Under the pieces are notes generated by a model. It did not search any database and was not told the origin of the DNA. It worked only from the letters and a program-made list of their open reading frames with translations. This document shows positions 1 through 10,070 of a stretch of DNA of 64,000 bases, piece after piece. Source of the DNA: Paenibacillus sp. FJAT-29882 (lineage in GTDB: Bacteria; Bacillota; Bacilli; Bacillales; DSM-1321); NCBI RefSeq assembly GCF_001510645.1, contig NZ_LMVB01000004.1, forward strand, positions 137,048 through 201,047, in the 5' to 3' direction. The number at the start of each line of letters is the position of its first letter. The stretch's first letter is position 1. The position numbers and the translations under genes are program-made.

Positions 1-427
1 TGACTTTAAAGAAGACATGATGACCTCTTTTAAAGCTTTTGCTGATCTTTGTATCACAAGACAAATTATAACGGCGATCAAAATGGCTAATCGTCAAAAG
101 CATGGTCCTTTAAACGCTTATATATCACTGGACAAGCCACTTTATGATGATGAATCAAACTATACTCTCATGGATATGATTTCTGAACAAGGAATAACGA
201 ATCCGGAAGTATTAATTATAAACCAAGAAAACTTTGATGATATAGATCAAAAAATATCCAAATTACTTAGTAATTTGGAAAAAAGAACGTTGGACCTTTA
301 TATGAGAGGACATACATATGTAGAAATTTCTGAAGAATTGAACACACATGTAAAGTCGATTGATAATGCTCTCCAGCGAGTGAAAAGAAAACTTGAACAG
401 ATACTAATGGTAAAAACCTCAATCTAA
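1..427 (+). CDS. SigH-like RNA polymerase sigma factor, C-terminal part (partial)
   Basis: The reading frame is open from the first bases, so the start lies outside the window. The visible ~140 residues match the second half of the Bacillus sporulation/transition-state sigma factor SigH: FADLCITRQIITAIK at the end of region 2, the acidic linker with INQENFDDI, and region 4 ending in HVKSIDNALQRVKRKL, the helix-turn-helix that reads the -35 box. Downstream there is no rpmG or secE gene, the usual neighbours of chromosomal sigH, so this may be an extra SigH paralogue on an accessory replicon. Family call is firm; whether it is the housekeeping copy is not. Confidence 0.88.
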   Translation, partial: DFKEDMMTSFKAFADLCITRQIITAIKMANRQKHGPLNAYISLDKPLYDDESNYTLMDMISEQGITNPEVLIINQENFDDIDQKISKLLSNLEKRTLDLYMRGHTYVEISEELNTHVKSIDNALQRVKRKLEQILMVKTSI

Positions 428-592
428 AAGCTTTTTTTTAATTTAAAAGAAAGGTTATTTTCGTAAAGATTGTTGCTTATTTGAACAAATAAGGAATAAT
501 TTACTTTTTATTGTATTCTTAGTTACACAACGTTCCAAAATATTAATTTTAAGCATTCTCTTTATACGAATTTAAACCTTTCTCATAGCAAA

Positions 593-814
593 ATGGATTT
601 AGTTACTCTAGGAGGGGGTCGCTTTATAGATACAGACCTTGGAGATGACAAAGAACCACTCTCTTTTGAAAGATGTGACCTACCAGGGACTAAAATTAGT
701 AACAGTAACATAAGAAACCTACAAATTATGAATAGTGACATAACAGAAATGACAATAGATAATATTCCAGTAGAAAAACTACTTGAAATGTATTACCAAG
801 AGTTAAAAAAGTAA
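593..814 (+). CDS. Small protein with pentapeptide-like repeats, probably a gene fragment
   Basis: Seventy-three codons; residues 25-55 have the spaced N/D, L and S pattern of pentapeptide-type repeats (CDLPGTKISNSNIRNLQI). There is no convincing ribosome site before the ATG, so this is more likely the surviving 3' end of a longer gene, next to an IS remnant. A weak terminator follows. Function unknown. Confidence 0.35.
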   Translation: MDLVTLGGGRFIDTDLGDDKEPLSFERCDLPGTKISNSNIRNLQIMNSDITEMTIDNIPVEKLLEMYYQELKK

Positions 815-831
815 ATATTACTTTACAGAGT

Positions 832-861
832 ACAGTCGCCTTCATTGGAATGACTGTTTTT
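832..861 (+). terminator. Weak intrinsic terminator
   Basis: ACAGTC and GACTGT arms about 14 bases apart, followed by a run of T. It follows the small gene fragment ending at 814. Confidence 0.4.
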
Positions 862-929
862 CTATACCTCATGCAAAAATATCACCGTAATACGATTTGA
901 GTTTTGGCAAGCATTGAGTAACATCTGAT

Positions 930-1525
930 TTATTTGTTCTTTTTCCACCAATTTCTTACTTTGCTGAAGTTAATGGTTTCGTGCTTCAATTCATTAATAA
1001 AAAGAGCAAACTTCTTGTAGTTCGTGGCAGTATCCGTGCATAGCAAAGAAGACGGGTTGATATAGCTACCGATAACCGCGTCAATTTCTTCCGCTCGAAC
1101 TTGACCAGTTCCATCTTTTTGAGCGATGACTTGACCATTGCGGTCCCGAGCAACCACAACAGCTATTTTAAGATTGCTAATCCCTCTCTTTTTATCTTTC
1201 ATTCCTCGTTTCTTGGGCTTCCTACCCAAAGTTTTCCGTCCTTTTAGAGACTTTTTAAAAAAGGTCTTGTCACTCTCGACAACCCCTTTTAACATTTGAA
1301 ATCCCATTGAAGCAAAAGCAAAAAGAATTTAATGTCGCCAGTAAAGTGCGGTGGCGATGTGGAATTTAGACGTTTTGCGAGTATATCCCTCGACCATAAT
1401 TTGAATATATTTCGACCACATACTAAGGTAGCGGGAACATGAAATGGGAGTGTTTAATAGGTCGTTGAAAGACTTGCCGCCTTGTTTCACCCTCACACTC
1501 TCATAATGGATGCAGCCTAACTCTT
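930..1525 (-). pseudogene. IS1595-family (ISXO2-like) transposase remnant
   Basis: The 3' part (930-1307) is open and contains the DDE transposase signature VESDKTFFKKSLKG, a basic stretch typical of IS1595 transposases, and CTDTATNYKKFA. Upstream on the same strand the frame continues back to about 1525 with recognisable transposase sequence (QGGKSFNDLLNTP, KYIQIMVEGYT, ALYWRH), but a stop follows WRH near 1333, where the family normally reads WRHKIL. The element is therefore dead. I found no terminal inverted repeats. Confidence 0.75.
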
Positions 1526-1688
1526 CTTTAAAACTAATAATTATGTCCTTAATAATATTATAAGTTAATATTTATAACCATAATTTACCGATACATTATA
1601 TTTGAAAAGTCATAGTAAAAAATGTGCTAGGAAGGTATAATTTCCCCTGGGATAGCAAAATAAAACATATTCCAGAGAGGATAGTAAT

Positions 1689-4600
1689 ATGAGAAACAAG
1701 ACATTATTTAAAAAGTGGCTTATCTGTTCAATTGTGTTTGCATTAACAGTTGCATATATTCCATTTTCCAATTTCGTTGTTCATGCTGAAAAGAAAGTTC
1801 AGCAATCAGATGAAACTAGTAAATTAAGAGATGGTAAAAGAGAGGAATTAAAGGAGTTAAGAACTGAAAATTCAAAAACCTTTGTTAGTGAAGATGGGAC
1901 GTACACTTCTGAGATTGCTCAAGAAGCCATCCACTTTAAGAACGAAAAAGATGAGTGGGAAGAAATAGACAATACACTCACTGAAAGCCCAGATAAGAAA
2001 ACCTATGAAAACAAGGCAAATGAATTTTCCATTAATGTAAATAAATCGTTTAATAAAGAAGGGCACAATGTTAGTGTACAAGATGGTGACAAGGTGATTG
2101 ATCTTGGGTTAGAACCGATCAACGAAGGTAATAAGAAGACGGCACTTCGTTCATTTGCACCTGAAACTCCTTCAGAAGGGGTTGTAAAGGAAGAATCGAT
2201 TACATATCCCAACGTATTTAGTGACATAGATATCCGTTATTCCATTGGATCAGATCGAATTAAAGAAGATATTGTTTATAAGGAAAAACCTACAAGCGGA
2301 TTCCCAGACAAATTCACATACAAAATGAATTTGGAGGGGCTTGATGCAATAAAAGAAAATGACATGATCTTTTTAATCGACCCACAGAGCAAAGAAAAAT
2401 TGTATTATGTAGACGCTCCTTATATGTATGATTCTTATATTCCTGAAGGATTTAACGTGACGGAAGGGTTTACCTCTACTCCAGAAGAAGCAGTATCGTA
2501 CGACATCAAATTAGATATTGAAAAAGTAAACGATCAGGTATTTTTACAAGTAATTCCGAATAAAGAATGGTTAGAAAGTGATGATCGAATTTTTCCCATC
2601 ACGATTGATCCTACGATTGTAAGACTTCAATCGAAACCATATGCAATTGACACGAATATCCGTAGCGCTCTGCCAACTACAACTGGTGGTAATGATTCAG
2701 AATTAGGAACAGGGAAATCTTCAGACAATATAATCCGTAGTTTAATAAAGTTTGATCTTTCATCTATTCCTACTGCATCAATTATTCTTTCTTCAAGTTT
2801 AAATCTTTGGTATACATCGACTAATAATAACGCCCCGATTGATGTCGGAATGTATAAAGTGACGAAAGATTGGGCGGAGAATGAAGCATCATGGACATAT
2901 GCAAAACGTATTCCCTCAAATACACCATGGGCTTCTAGTGGTGGAGACTATGTAACAAGTAATAAATTAGCTACTGTAACAGGGATCGGTGCCCCAACTA
3001 CAATCGATAATGATATGAAAAAGTGGAATATTCCGATTCATGTTGTGCAAGAATGGTTAACATATCCTGCGCTTAATTATGGTGTACTATTAAAAAGCGA
3101 AAATGAAGCTCTAGGATATTACAAGAAATATGCAAGTAGTGAGCAAGTAATCGCTGCTAAATATAAACCACTGCTGACTGTAACATATAAAGCGAATGCT
3201 AGATTAGGATTAGAGGAATATTGGGCATATGATTCTCATCCATTAGTTGGCGGAACAAGTTATACAAATTTAACGACGAGTAATAACGTTATTCAATATG
3301 AAGATTTTACAGTTCTAGGTCGTGCAAATTCAGGCTTAACTTTTACAAGGACCTATAATAGTAAAAATTTAGAAAAATCAGCATTAGGATATGGATGGAC
3401 TTTTACAGGCAATGAGAAAATCTATCTGAATATCAGAAATACGGCTAACATTTTGAATTATCAAGATGAAGACGGTACAGATCACGAGTTTACGTATGAT
3501 GGGCCAACAGCTACTTATTATGCTCCTGCAGGCAGATACGAGACCATAAAGAAAACTGGTACTGATACGTATACAATGTATGATACGTATGGAAATCAAA
3601 CCATCTTTAAAATACTTGAAACCTCAAGTGATACGGATGTAAAAGTTGCGTATATTCAGACACAGATTGATAGAAACAATAATACAGTCCATTATGAATA
3701 TAATACCAAAAATCAGTTGCAATATATAAAAACGGATTTAGGCAAAGAATTAAATAAATTTATCGAATTGAAGTACAACACCAAAGACCTTCTATCCGAA
3801 GTTAATTACGATAATGATAAAGTCATCACGTTCACGTATACATCAGATGATTATTTAGAATACGTAGATATATTAAAAGATAAAAGTGGAGAAACGTCAC
3901 GAACTACTTTCAAATACAAAGATCAATTAGTCTCGACAATAATTGATCCGAAATCAAGAAAAACAGATTACACATATAATAATGGAGATCTAGTTAAAGT
4001 CCAGGAACCTCAAACGGACAGCGAAACCGATTCACCAGATCGTCCAGGAACTAGCTATACTTTGAATAGAGCAGAAAAAAAAGCAACTGTAACAGATGCT
4101 GAAGGAAATACACCTACTTTTTATTCAAATGATAATTATGTCATTGAGCAAATTGTCGACCCTTCAGGTGAAATAGAAGAAGTTACATTAGATGCTAATT
4201 ACAATGTACTTTCTAGGTATGAATACGATAAGAATAACAATAAAGTCATCAAAGAATCTTATAAATATGATTCATTAGGGAACTTACTAGAAACAGTAGA
4301 TGCAGAAGGTAACAAGAACAGCTACACATATACAACATTCAGTAATATAAGCAGTGAAACAGATTCCAATGGGAAAGTCACCAATTATCAGTATGATGCA
4401 AAAGGAAATGTAACAAAGATTGAAATTGATGATAATAACGCTACAAAACAAAAACTAACTACAACCTATGAATATGACACGTATGGAGAACTAGTAAGCA
4501 TAACAAATCCTGATAGTACCAAAGAAACTTTTGATAATGATTATGCTGGTGGAATAAAAAATGAACAGCTTACTGATGCTCATAGCAATATTAGCACGTC

Positions 4601-6695
4601 AAAAAGTGACTTAAACGGAAATCTAATCGAATTTTCAGATGGAAAAAAACAAAAAACAAAATATGCTTATAACTTAAAAGATGAATTAGAGTTAGTAACG
4701 GATGCTAATGAAAATGAAACAAAATATCAATACGATAAAAATGGGAACTTACAATCCGTTAAGAATGCAAAAAATTTCACTTCTGAATATGGTTATAATG
4801 GAAAAAATCTATTAGAGTTTGAGGAAAATGCATTAGATCAAAAAAGAGAATATAAGTATGATGGTAATGGTAATTTGGTGGATACTTTACTGCCAAATGG
4901 TTCTAAAATTACAAATCAATATGACGAGTCTCAAAGGTTGCAGGCTGTATTAATTAATAATCAAGTAAAATGGCGTTATGATTATAAAGATGATCAAACG
5001 GATATATATGATGGAGATGCAATATTAAAATCTATCGAATATTACGATAACGGATTAGTTAAATCAGTTAAAGAAGGTACTGATTACACCAACTATAAGT
5101 ATCTTGGAGATAATTATATTTCAGAAATACAATATAATGTTTCTGGAAAATGGAATACAATAAATTATATCCCTGACGATGTATACAGAACAAAAGAGAT
5201 CCAAAAAAACGGCACATCATTTGTTAATTTTGGCTATACTGCTGATGGGCTTTTAGAATCTACTATTTTTAATAATGATCCAAATGACAATAGCCATAAT
5301 AGCTCTATAACAAGAGAATATGATAAGGCTCGTTTAGATAAAGAAACGCTTAAATCTAATTCTTCAACTATTATTAAAAATTTCACCTATCAATATGATG
5401 CTAATAATCAAATAAAGAAAGTTGTAACTAATTCTGGTGAACTTCTATATGATTATGATGCATTAAATCAATTAATAAGTGAAAAATTAGAAGATGGAAC
5501 TCTTATTTCCTATGAATATGATTCAGTAGGCAATCGGATAGCGAAGACAATTGTTTCCAATGGCGGAACCGAAACAATTGGATATATATATAATGCTGCT
5601 AATCAATTAACAAAAGTAGGCAACCAAGATTATACGTATGATTTAAATGGGAATTTAAAAACGGATGGAAAGTACACGTATACTTTTAATGATTTAAACC
5701 AACTTAAAGAAGTTAAAGAAGGTTCAACAATCATCGCAACGTATGACTACGATGATCAAGGAAGACGAAATTATTCGAATGATCGTAATGGAAAGACGTA
5801 CTATTATTACGAAGGAAAAAATGTTGTTTATGAACAAGATGCTCAATTCAATATCATAAAAGAATATACGTATGATGATAACGATATTCCATTAACCATG
5901 ACTTATCAGGGTAAAGACTATAATTATTTAACTAATTATAGAGGGGATGTTCTTGGTTTAGTTGATAGTAAAGGTAATGTGGTTGCTTCTTATACTTACG
6001 ATGCATGGGGGAATATTTTAACTCAAAGTGGAGAGATGGCCGAGGTTAATCCATATCGATATGCGGGGTACCGTTATGATGAAGATACAAAACTTTATTA
6101 TTTAATGGCAAGATACTATAATCCTGATAACGGTGTATTTTTATCATTTGATCCAGTCGGAGGATACTTAACAGCTCCAATTACGATGAATGGTTATCAA
6201 TATGCTAATAATAATCCAGTAATGATGGTAGATCCGGATGGAAATATTGCTATAGCAATTCCAGTACTTGTAGCGGCTGTCGGCGCACTTGCATTAACAT
6301 ATATGTTATATCAAGCTGTTAGTGCTTTTAAAAGGGATTATTCTGATGCTTCATTCAGTTTTTCTTCTGAGAGTGCTGCCTGGCGTTTTGCTCAAAAGTT
6401 AGGCAACATTGTTAAAAATCAGTTTAAAGGGAAGAATTACAAAGTAACTGAGTATTACAATAAAGGATCTAGACACCCAAAACTTCCACGAACAACTCAA
6501 ATAAGACCTACTTGGATGTATGGTGATATAAATAAAATGGCAGTAAAAATTGCTCACGATAAATATGGACATAATTTTGGTAATGGAAGGTATGACAAAC
6601 CTCATGTTAATGTTTATATTTATGTAAATAAAATTATTATTGCTAATTATCATTTATACTATCCAAGCAACTGGAATCCTAAAAATAATATTTAA
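1689..6695 (+). CDS. WapA-like RHS-repeat polymorphic toxin
   Basis: A 1668-residue exported protein. Residues 1-34 form a Sec signal peptide (basic start, hydrophobic core, VHA before the likely cut). A WapA-type N-terminal region follows, then a DNRLRE-like wall-associated region (about 310-480, with NIIRSLIKFDLSS), then YD/RHS repeats from about 520 to 1460 and the conserved core end RYYNPDNGVFLSFDP. After the DPDGN boundary, residues ~1520-1668 are a variable toxin tip: a hydrophobic segment, then a basic region with HDKYGHNF and KPHVNVYIYV. WapA proteins deliver such tips to neighbouring cells. I do not recognise the tip; a nuclease is possible from its His/Lys/Asn content but unproven. 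Start chosen by the GAGAGG site at 1675-1680 and the signal peptide. Confidence 0.92.
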   Translation: MRNKTLFKKWLICSIVFALTVAYIPFSNFVVHAEKKVQQSDETSKLRDGKREELKELRTENSKTFVSEDGTYTSEIAQEAIHFKNEKDEWEEIDNTLTESPDKKTYENKANEFSINVNKSFNKEGHNVSVQDGDKVIDLGLEPINEGNKKTALRSFAPETPSEGVVKEESITYPNVFSDIDIRYSIGSDRIKEDIVYKEKPTSGFPDKFTYKMNLEGLDAIKENDMIFLIDPQSKEKLYYVDAPYMYDSYIPEGFNVTEGFTSTPEEAVSYDIKLDIEKVNDQVFLQVIPNKEWLESDDRIFPITIDPTIVRLQSKPYAIDTNIRSALPTTTGGNDSELGTGKSSDNIIRSLIKFDLSSIPTASIILSSSLNLWYTSTNNNAPIDVGMYKVTKDWAENEASWTYAKRIPSNTPWASSGGDYVTSNKLATVTGIGAPTTIDNDMKKWNIPIHVVQEWLTYPALNYGVLLKSENEALGYYKKYASSEQVIAAKYKPLLTVTYKANARLGLEEYWAYDSHPLVGGTSYTNLTTSNNVIQYEDFTVLGRANSGLTFTRTYNSKNLEKSALGYGWTFTGNEKIYLNIRNTANILNYQDEDGTDHEFTYDGPTATYYAPAGRYETIKKTGTDTYTMYDTYGNQTIFKILETSSDTDVKVAYIQTQIDRNNNTVHYEYNTKNQLQYIKTDLGKELNKFIELKYNTKDLLSEVNYDNDKVITFTYTSDDYLEYVDILKDKSGETSRTTFKYKDQLVSTIIDPKSRKTDYTYNNGDLVKVQEPQTDSETDSPDRPGTSYTLNRAEKKATVTDAEGNTPTFYSNDNYVIEQIVDPSGEIEEVTLDANYNVLSRYEYDKNNNKVIKESYKYDSLGNLLETVDAEGNKNSYTYTTFSNISSETDSNGKVTNYQYDAKGNVTKIEIDDNNATKQKLTTTYEYDTYGELVSITNPDSTKETFDNDYAGGIKNEQLTDAHSNISTSKSDLNGNLIEFSDGKKQKTKYAYNLKDELELVTDANENETKYQYDKNGNLQSVKNAKNFTSEYGYNGKNLLEFEENALDQKREYKYDGNGNLVDTLLPNGSKITNQYDESQRLQAVLINNQVKWRYDYKDDQTDIYDGDAILKSIEYYDNGLVKSVKEGTDYTNYKYLGDNYISEIQYNVSGKWNTINYIPDDVYRTKEIQKNGTSFVNFGYTADGLLESTIFNNDPNDNSHNSSITREYDKARLDKETLKSNSSTIIKNFTYQYDANNQIKKVVTNSGELLYDYDALNQLISEKLEDGTLISYEYDSVGNRIAKTIVSNGGTETIGYIYNAANQLTKVGNQDYTYDLNGNLKTDGKYTYTFNDLNQLKEVKEGSTIIATYDYDDQGRRNYSNDRNGKTYYYYEGKNVVYEQDAQFNIIKEYTYDDNDIPLTMTYQGKDYNYLTNYRGDVLGLVDSKGNVVASYTYDAWGNILTQSGEMAEVNPYRYAGYRYDEDTKLYYLMARYYNPDNGVFLSFDPVGGYLTAPITMNGYQYANNNPVMMVDPDGNIAIAIPVLVAAVGALALTYMLYQAVSAFKRDYSDASFSFSSESAAWRFAQKLGNIVKNQFKGKNYKVTEYYNKGSRHPKLPRTTQIRPTWMYGDINKMAVKIAHDKYGHNFGNGRYDKPHVNVYIYVNKIIIANYHLYYPSNWNPKNNI

Positions 6696-6737
6696 TTAGT
6701 ATTAACAAATGAACTAAATAAAAGGGGATTAAAAGAA

Positions 6738-7340
6738 ATGTTTCTTGAAAAACATGAACCAGCATCTATTGAGGAATTTACTTGGTTCGATGAACAAGGA
6801 GAATTAATTGAAAATCAAGATTCCGATGTTACTTTACAAATATCAAAAATAAACAGATATATAGTTGAGGTAAGTCAGAAAAACAGGATTATTATTCCTT
6901 CGTTCATTCATTGGTTATTTAATAAGGGCTATAAAATATATTGTGTTTCTGATTGCAGAAATGATGTTAAAGATATGTCAAATGTTCAAAAGATTCTTTT
7001 TGAAAGAGAAAAAGAAAGGTCAAAATGGGTTCCAATTGATAATCAGAATAATATATTTTTTAAAGAATTTACTTGTTTAGAAGACGTAGAATTAATTTGG
7101 AACACTTATTTGTTTATATCAAAAAAGAATATTGAAATTCCTATTTTTACCAATTTATTCGAAGAGCTTAACATTATTTCCGCTGGATTTCCTAATCTAA
7201 ATTTCTGCAGGTTATTACCTTTATATAAAGATTTAATTATAGGAAAGATATCATGGGGAGAATCATACTTTAAGCCAGGTACAAACGAAGAGCCTGTTGT
7301 ATTAGTCTGTTATACAGCAGAAAAAATCCCTTCATATTAA
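6738..7340 (+). CDS. Candidate immunity protein for the WapA-like toxin
   Basis: A 200-residue acidic soluble protein starting 42 bases after the toxin stop, with AAAAGGGG as ribosome site. I do not recognise a family. Position immediately 3' of an RHS toxin on the same strand is the standard place for the cognate immunity gene, and no other gene lies between it and the toxin. Role is inferred from position only. Confidence 0.65.
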   Translation: MFLEKHEPASIEEFTWFDEQGELIENQDSDVTLQISKINRYIVEVSQKNRIIIPSFIHWLFNKGYKIYCVSDCRNDVKDMSNVQKILFEREKERSKWVPIDNQNNIFFKEFTCLEDVELIWNTYLFISKKNIEIPIFTNLFEELNIISAGFPNLNFCRLLPLYKDLIIGKISWGESYFKPGTNEEPVVLVCYTAEKIPSY

Positions 7341-7564
7341 TAAGCATATGCAAGTTCTATTATTAACTTTCGATTTGCTATTATTATGGTATTAAGTAAA
7401 AACCTTACTACTTCCGTTTTTGAAAGAAATTTTCAAGAGCGGGGGTATTTTTTTGACCTTTCAAAGGAATAATTTTAAGTTAAAATTCAATTAATTACAT
7501 ACTCAACTTTCGCAAACTGAAATAGGCAGGTAGACCTTGATGTAATTAGGTAAACCCTTATACC

Positions 7565-7789
7565 ATGAGTTTAATCAGTGGGATTGACGAAGAGAAAGTG
7601 TTGGATTATGTAAACCATGATACTGATTTGAGCTTTTTACCAGTTGAGAAGTCGCTTGATTTTACGGATTTGATATTGTTTCTTTCCGTTGGAATGAAAG
7701 AAACTATTACTAACTTATATAAAGATTTTGAAAAGTGGATTTTGGAATATGATAGAAAACGTATAGATGAAATCTTTAAACACAATTGA
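7565..7789 (+). CDS. Small acidic protein, possible second or relic immunity gene
   Basis: Seventy-four codons, rich in Asp/Glu and Leu, ending just before a strong terminator. There is no clear ribosome site before the ATG at 7565, so it may be the 3' remnant of a longer gene. WapA loci often carry orphan immunity genes downstream, which is the only hint of role. Confidence 0.4.
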   Translation: MSLISGIDEEKVLDYVNHDTDLSFLPVEKSLDFTDLILFLSVGMKETITNLYKDFEKWILEYDRKRIDEIFKHN

Positions 7790-7816
7790 CCTTGAGGTAA
7801 TTCCTCAAGGTTTTTT
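7789..7816 (+). terminator. Intrinsic terminator
   Basis: Perfect 9-bp stem ACCTTGAGG/CCTCAAGGT with a 5-base loop and a T run; it closes the WapA locus. Confidence 0.85.
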
Positions 7817-8215
7817 ACTGTATGGAGTGACGAATGAAAAGTATTAGCCAATGATAATTCACATAACCAATGCTCTATGTGTATAGAGTTTTACTAAAAT
7901 ATCCTGATGTACAATACTCTGAAAAATATGCCCTAAATTAAGAAGCAGCACTGTTTTAATTATATTAAACTTCCTAATGTGTATGAATGGTATACCATCT
8001 ATATTCATGTTTAATTTTTAATCAAATTTAACATTCGCGTTAAATTCTAATTTAACGAACACTTGAAAACACAAATAATCTCATATATAATTTAGTAATT
8101 AAATAGTTGTACAAAAATAAGAAAATAGCGACTTATTAATCATGGTGTAGAAAAACGATTTCTATAGTCTTTTTTTTACAATATTTAAATTAAATTATTA
8201 TAAATAGAAAGTGAT
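7817..8215. other. Non-coding interval before the RES gene
   Basis: About 400 AT-rich bases with no supported gene. The only structure I see is the recombinase-like site at 8038-8057, annotated separately. Confidence 0.6.
8038..8057 (+). repeat. Recombinase-type core site, copy 1 (CGTTAAA-N6-TTTAACG)
   Basis: Perfect 7-bp inverted arms CGTTAAA and TTTAACG around a 6-bp centre TTCTAA. Flanks are ATTCG on the left and AAC on the right. The same arms and flanks recur in opposite orientation at 10369-10388, just before the tyrosine recombinase gene. The 11-6-11 layout resembles Xer/dif-type crossover sites, but the sequence is not the chromosomal Bacillus dif. Confidence 0.6.
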
Positions 8216-9598
8216 GTGGTTTATATTTTAAATTTAAGTAAAGAGCAAATTGAGACAGCTATTCAACTCTTTGAGATAAAAGAAACTGATAATATCAGTG
8301 ATGAACAAGCTCAAAAGGCATACAGTTTGTATATGGGATTACATAATAAACCGAATTTATTAAAAGGTCCTGATACAGTAAAACCAATTAACAATATTGA
8401 TAGGACTATAATTTCTTTGTCCTCTGATTTATTTAAGACTCCTCAAAGAATTATTTATCTAACAAGATGGGTTATTAAAATATTACCTTTTATAGACTTA
8501 TTATCTGAAGTTGGAAAACTACCTTTGAATAGAACAATAAATGATTTTCAAGGCTATCTTAATGATATTTTCCACAAATATTTATCCGTCGTAAGAGACA
8601 TTTGTAATAAGATACCCGAAAATTATAATTTAATCAAAAACATTGATTTACAAAATGTGGAGGAAGTTTGCAATAAAATTCTTTCATCATTACAAGAATA
8701 TTATAAAGGCTATCCAAATACAGCTTTTACTGAATTGAAAGATGCATTAGATTGGAATTTAAGTCCAGAGGGCTATCTCTTTCATATTATGGCACTTCAA
8801 GATGGTAATATACAAAAGCTGTATAAAATGCGAGTCGGCACTAATCATACATATACAAGCGATGAAATGTTCCATATACCTTTTGAACTTCGTGGTTTAG
8901 TTAATACAAATAGATACAGTATTCCAGGATTGCCTTGTCTTTATGTAGGAAGCTCCCCTCTTACATGTTGGGAGGAACTTAATAAACCTGATTTAAATAT
9001 AACTCAAACTTCTTTATTTTTAGGAACAGATCTTAGTTATTTAAATCTCTCAACTCCGCCCGGGGCTGTAATAGACAAGTTAATCCTAACTCACAATTTT
9101 TATGGATATTCTGATAAGAAACTGGAACAAACATTTAGAGAATTACTTTCTTACGTTGTAGTGTGGCCTTTAATGGCTGCATGCTCTGTACGAGTTAAAA
9201 ATACAACCGATTCATTTAAACCAGAATATATTATTCCACAATTATTACTTCAATGGATTAGGCAATCTTCTTTTGATGGTGTATGTTATTTTTCTACTAA
9301 AATTAATAATTACTCCATGAAAACAGCTGGGTTTTATAGAAACTTTGCTTTCCCTGCTCAGGAACAAAAGATAGAGGGACACTGTTCAATTCTAAGAGGA
9401 AAATTTGATATTACAGATGCAGTTCCATGGCAAATGTTTCAAATTTACAAGGACTCATATCTTGCTACTCCTAATGAGGAATCTGTACAGGCAGAACTTG
9501 AATTCGTGGATGGCATGAAGTTACTTTACTTTGCAACAGATTTTAGCAAACTGGAAACATTTTTAATTAATAAAATGACAAAACAAAAAGATATATAG
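8216..9598 (+). CDS. RES-domain protein (possible NAD-degrading toxin)
   Basis: A 460-residue protein starting at GTG. Residues 1-195 are helical and unrecognised. Residues ~200-430 match the RES domain: MRVG near 206, then LRG, NRYS, CLYVGSS (about 242-247) and the following Glu pair, which correspond to the conserved Arg, Arg, Tyr and Glu positions of RES NAD+ phosphorylases. Stand-alone RES toxins are usually ~150-220 residues and paired with an Xre-type antitoxin; this one is twice as long and no Xre-like gene is adjacent. The gene is bounded by two inverted recombinase-type sites. RES call is good; toxicity is inferred. Confidence 0.75.
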   Translation: MVYILNLSKEQIETAIQLFEIKETDNISDEQAQKAYSLYMGLHNKPNLLKGPDTVKPINNIDRTIISLSSDLFKTPQRIIYLTRWVIKILPFIDLLSEVGKLPLNRTINDFQGYLNDIFHKYLSVVRDICNKIPENYNLIKNIDLQNVEEVCNKILSSLQEYYKGYPNTAFTELKDALDWNLSPEGYLFHIMALQDGNIQKLYKMRVGTNHTYTSDEMFHIPFELRGLVNTNRYSIPGLPCLYVGSSPLTCWEELNKPDLNITQTSLFLGTDLSYLNLSTPPGAVIDKLILTHNFYGYSDKKLEQTFRELLSYVVVWPLMAACSVRVKNTTDSFKPEYIIPQLLLQWIRQSSFDGVCYFSTKINNYSMKTAGFYRNFAFPAQEQKIEGHCSILRGKFDITDAVPWQMFQIYKDSYLATPNEESVQAELEFVDGMKLLYFATDFSKLETFLINKMTKQKDI

Positions 9599-9678
9599 TC
9601 AATACCATTCCAAATTATAAAAACAACTATTTGTAGAAGATAAAATTATTGATTAAATGATGAAAGGAGGGATTATTG

Positions 9679-9986
9679 ATGCACGAAAACCAAATTTCTT
9701 TTGATGATTTATTCTTGCCAGAGTCACAAGTAGAAAAAAAGGAAGTCAATTCGCTTCTTACCTCCAACAAGAAATATTGGAGGTACTAAAATCGAATATT
9801 ACCAGTGCGTTAGACATCTGTGAAGTCTTAATTGAAAAAGGAACATTACACAATGATAGATATTCTAGTAATAAACCAAAAGCTTATCCAAAGATATGTA
9901 CTATTCTAGATGAAATGGTTGTGAAAAAGAAAGTCCAGTTTATCGGAGACCAGGATAAGAAAGTTCGAATTTATAAAATGGAATAA
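9679..9986 (+). CDS. Small protein read across a -1 frameshift (or frameshifted relic); paralogue of 54626-54937
   Basis: Strong ribosome site AAAGGAGG before ATG 9679. The first frame encodes MHENQISFDDLF and ends at 9787; the homologous second half continues in the -1 frame to 9986 (ALDICEVLIEKG, SNKPKAYP, DKKVRIYK). The switch falls on A AAA AAG at 9735-9741, the classic bacterial -1 slippery heptamer, in the correct phase, and a 9-bp stem-loop follows. The joined product would be 102 residues against 103 in the intact paralogue at 54626. Either programmed frameshifting or loss of one A in a homopolymer fits. Function unknown; the fold looks like a small winged-helix. Confidence 0.6.
9759..9785 (+). 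promoter_or_regulatory. Stem-loop downstream of slippery A_AAA_AAG
   Basis: TACCTCCAA pairs perfectly with TTGGAGGTA across a 9-base loop, 17 bases after the slippery heptamer at 9735-9741. Such a hairpin could stimulate -1 frameshifting, although the spacing is longer than the usual 5-9 bases. The 3' arm also contains GGAGG, which might allow internal initiation. Confidence 0.45.
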
Positions 9987-10070
9987 AATCCAAAACTATA
10001 TAAAAAAGAAAAATAAAATGAAATTGAGGATTTGTACTGTAATGGTGTGTGTTTCCGAAAACAAGAGTCA

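Noticed and set aside
8038..8057. Chromosomal dif site
   Set aside because: Arms do not match the Bacillus dif sequence as I know it; it is better read as a site of the adjacent plasmid-type recombinase.
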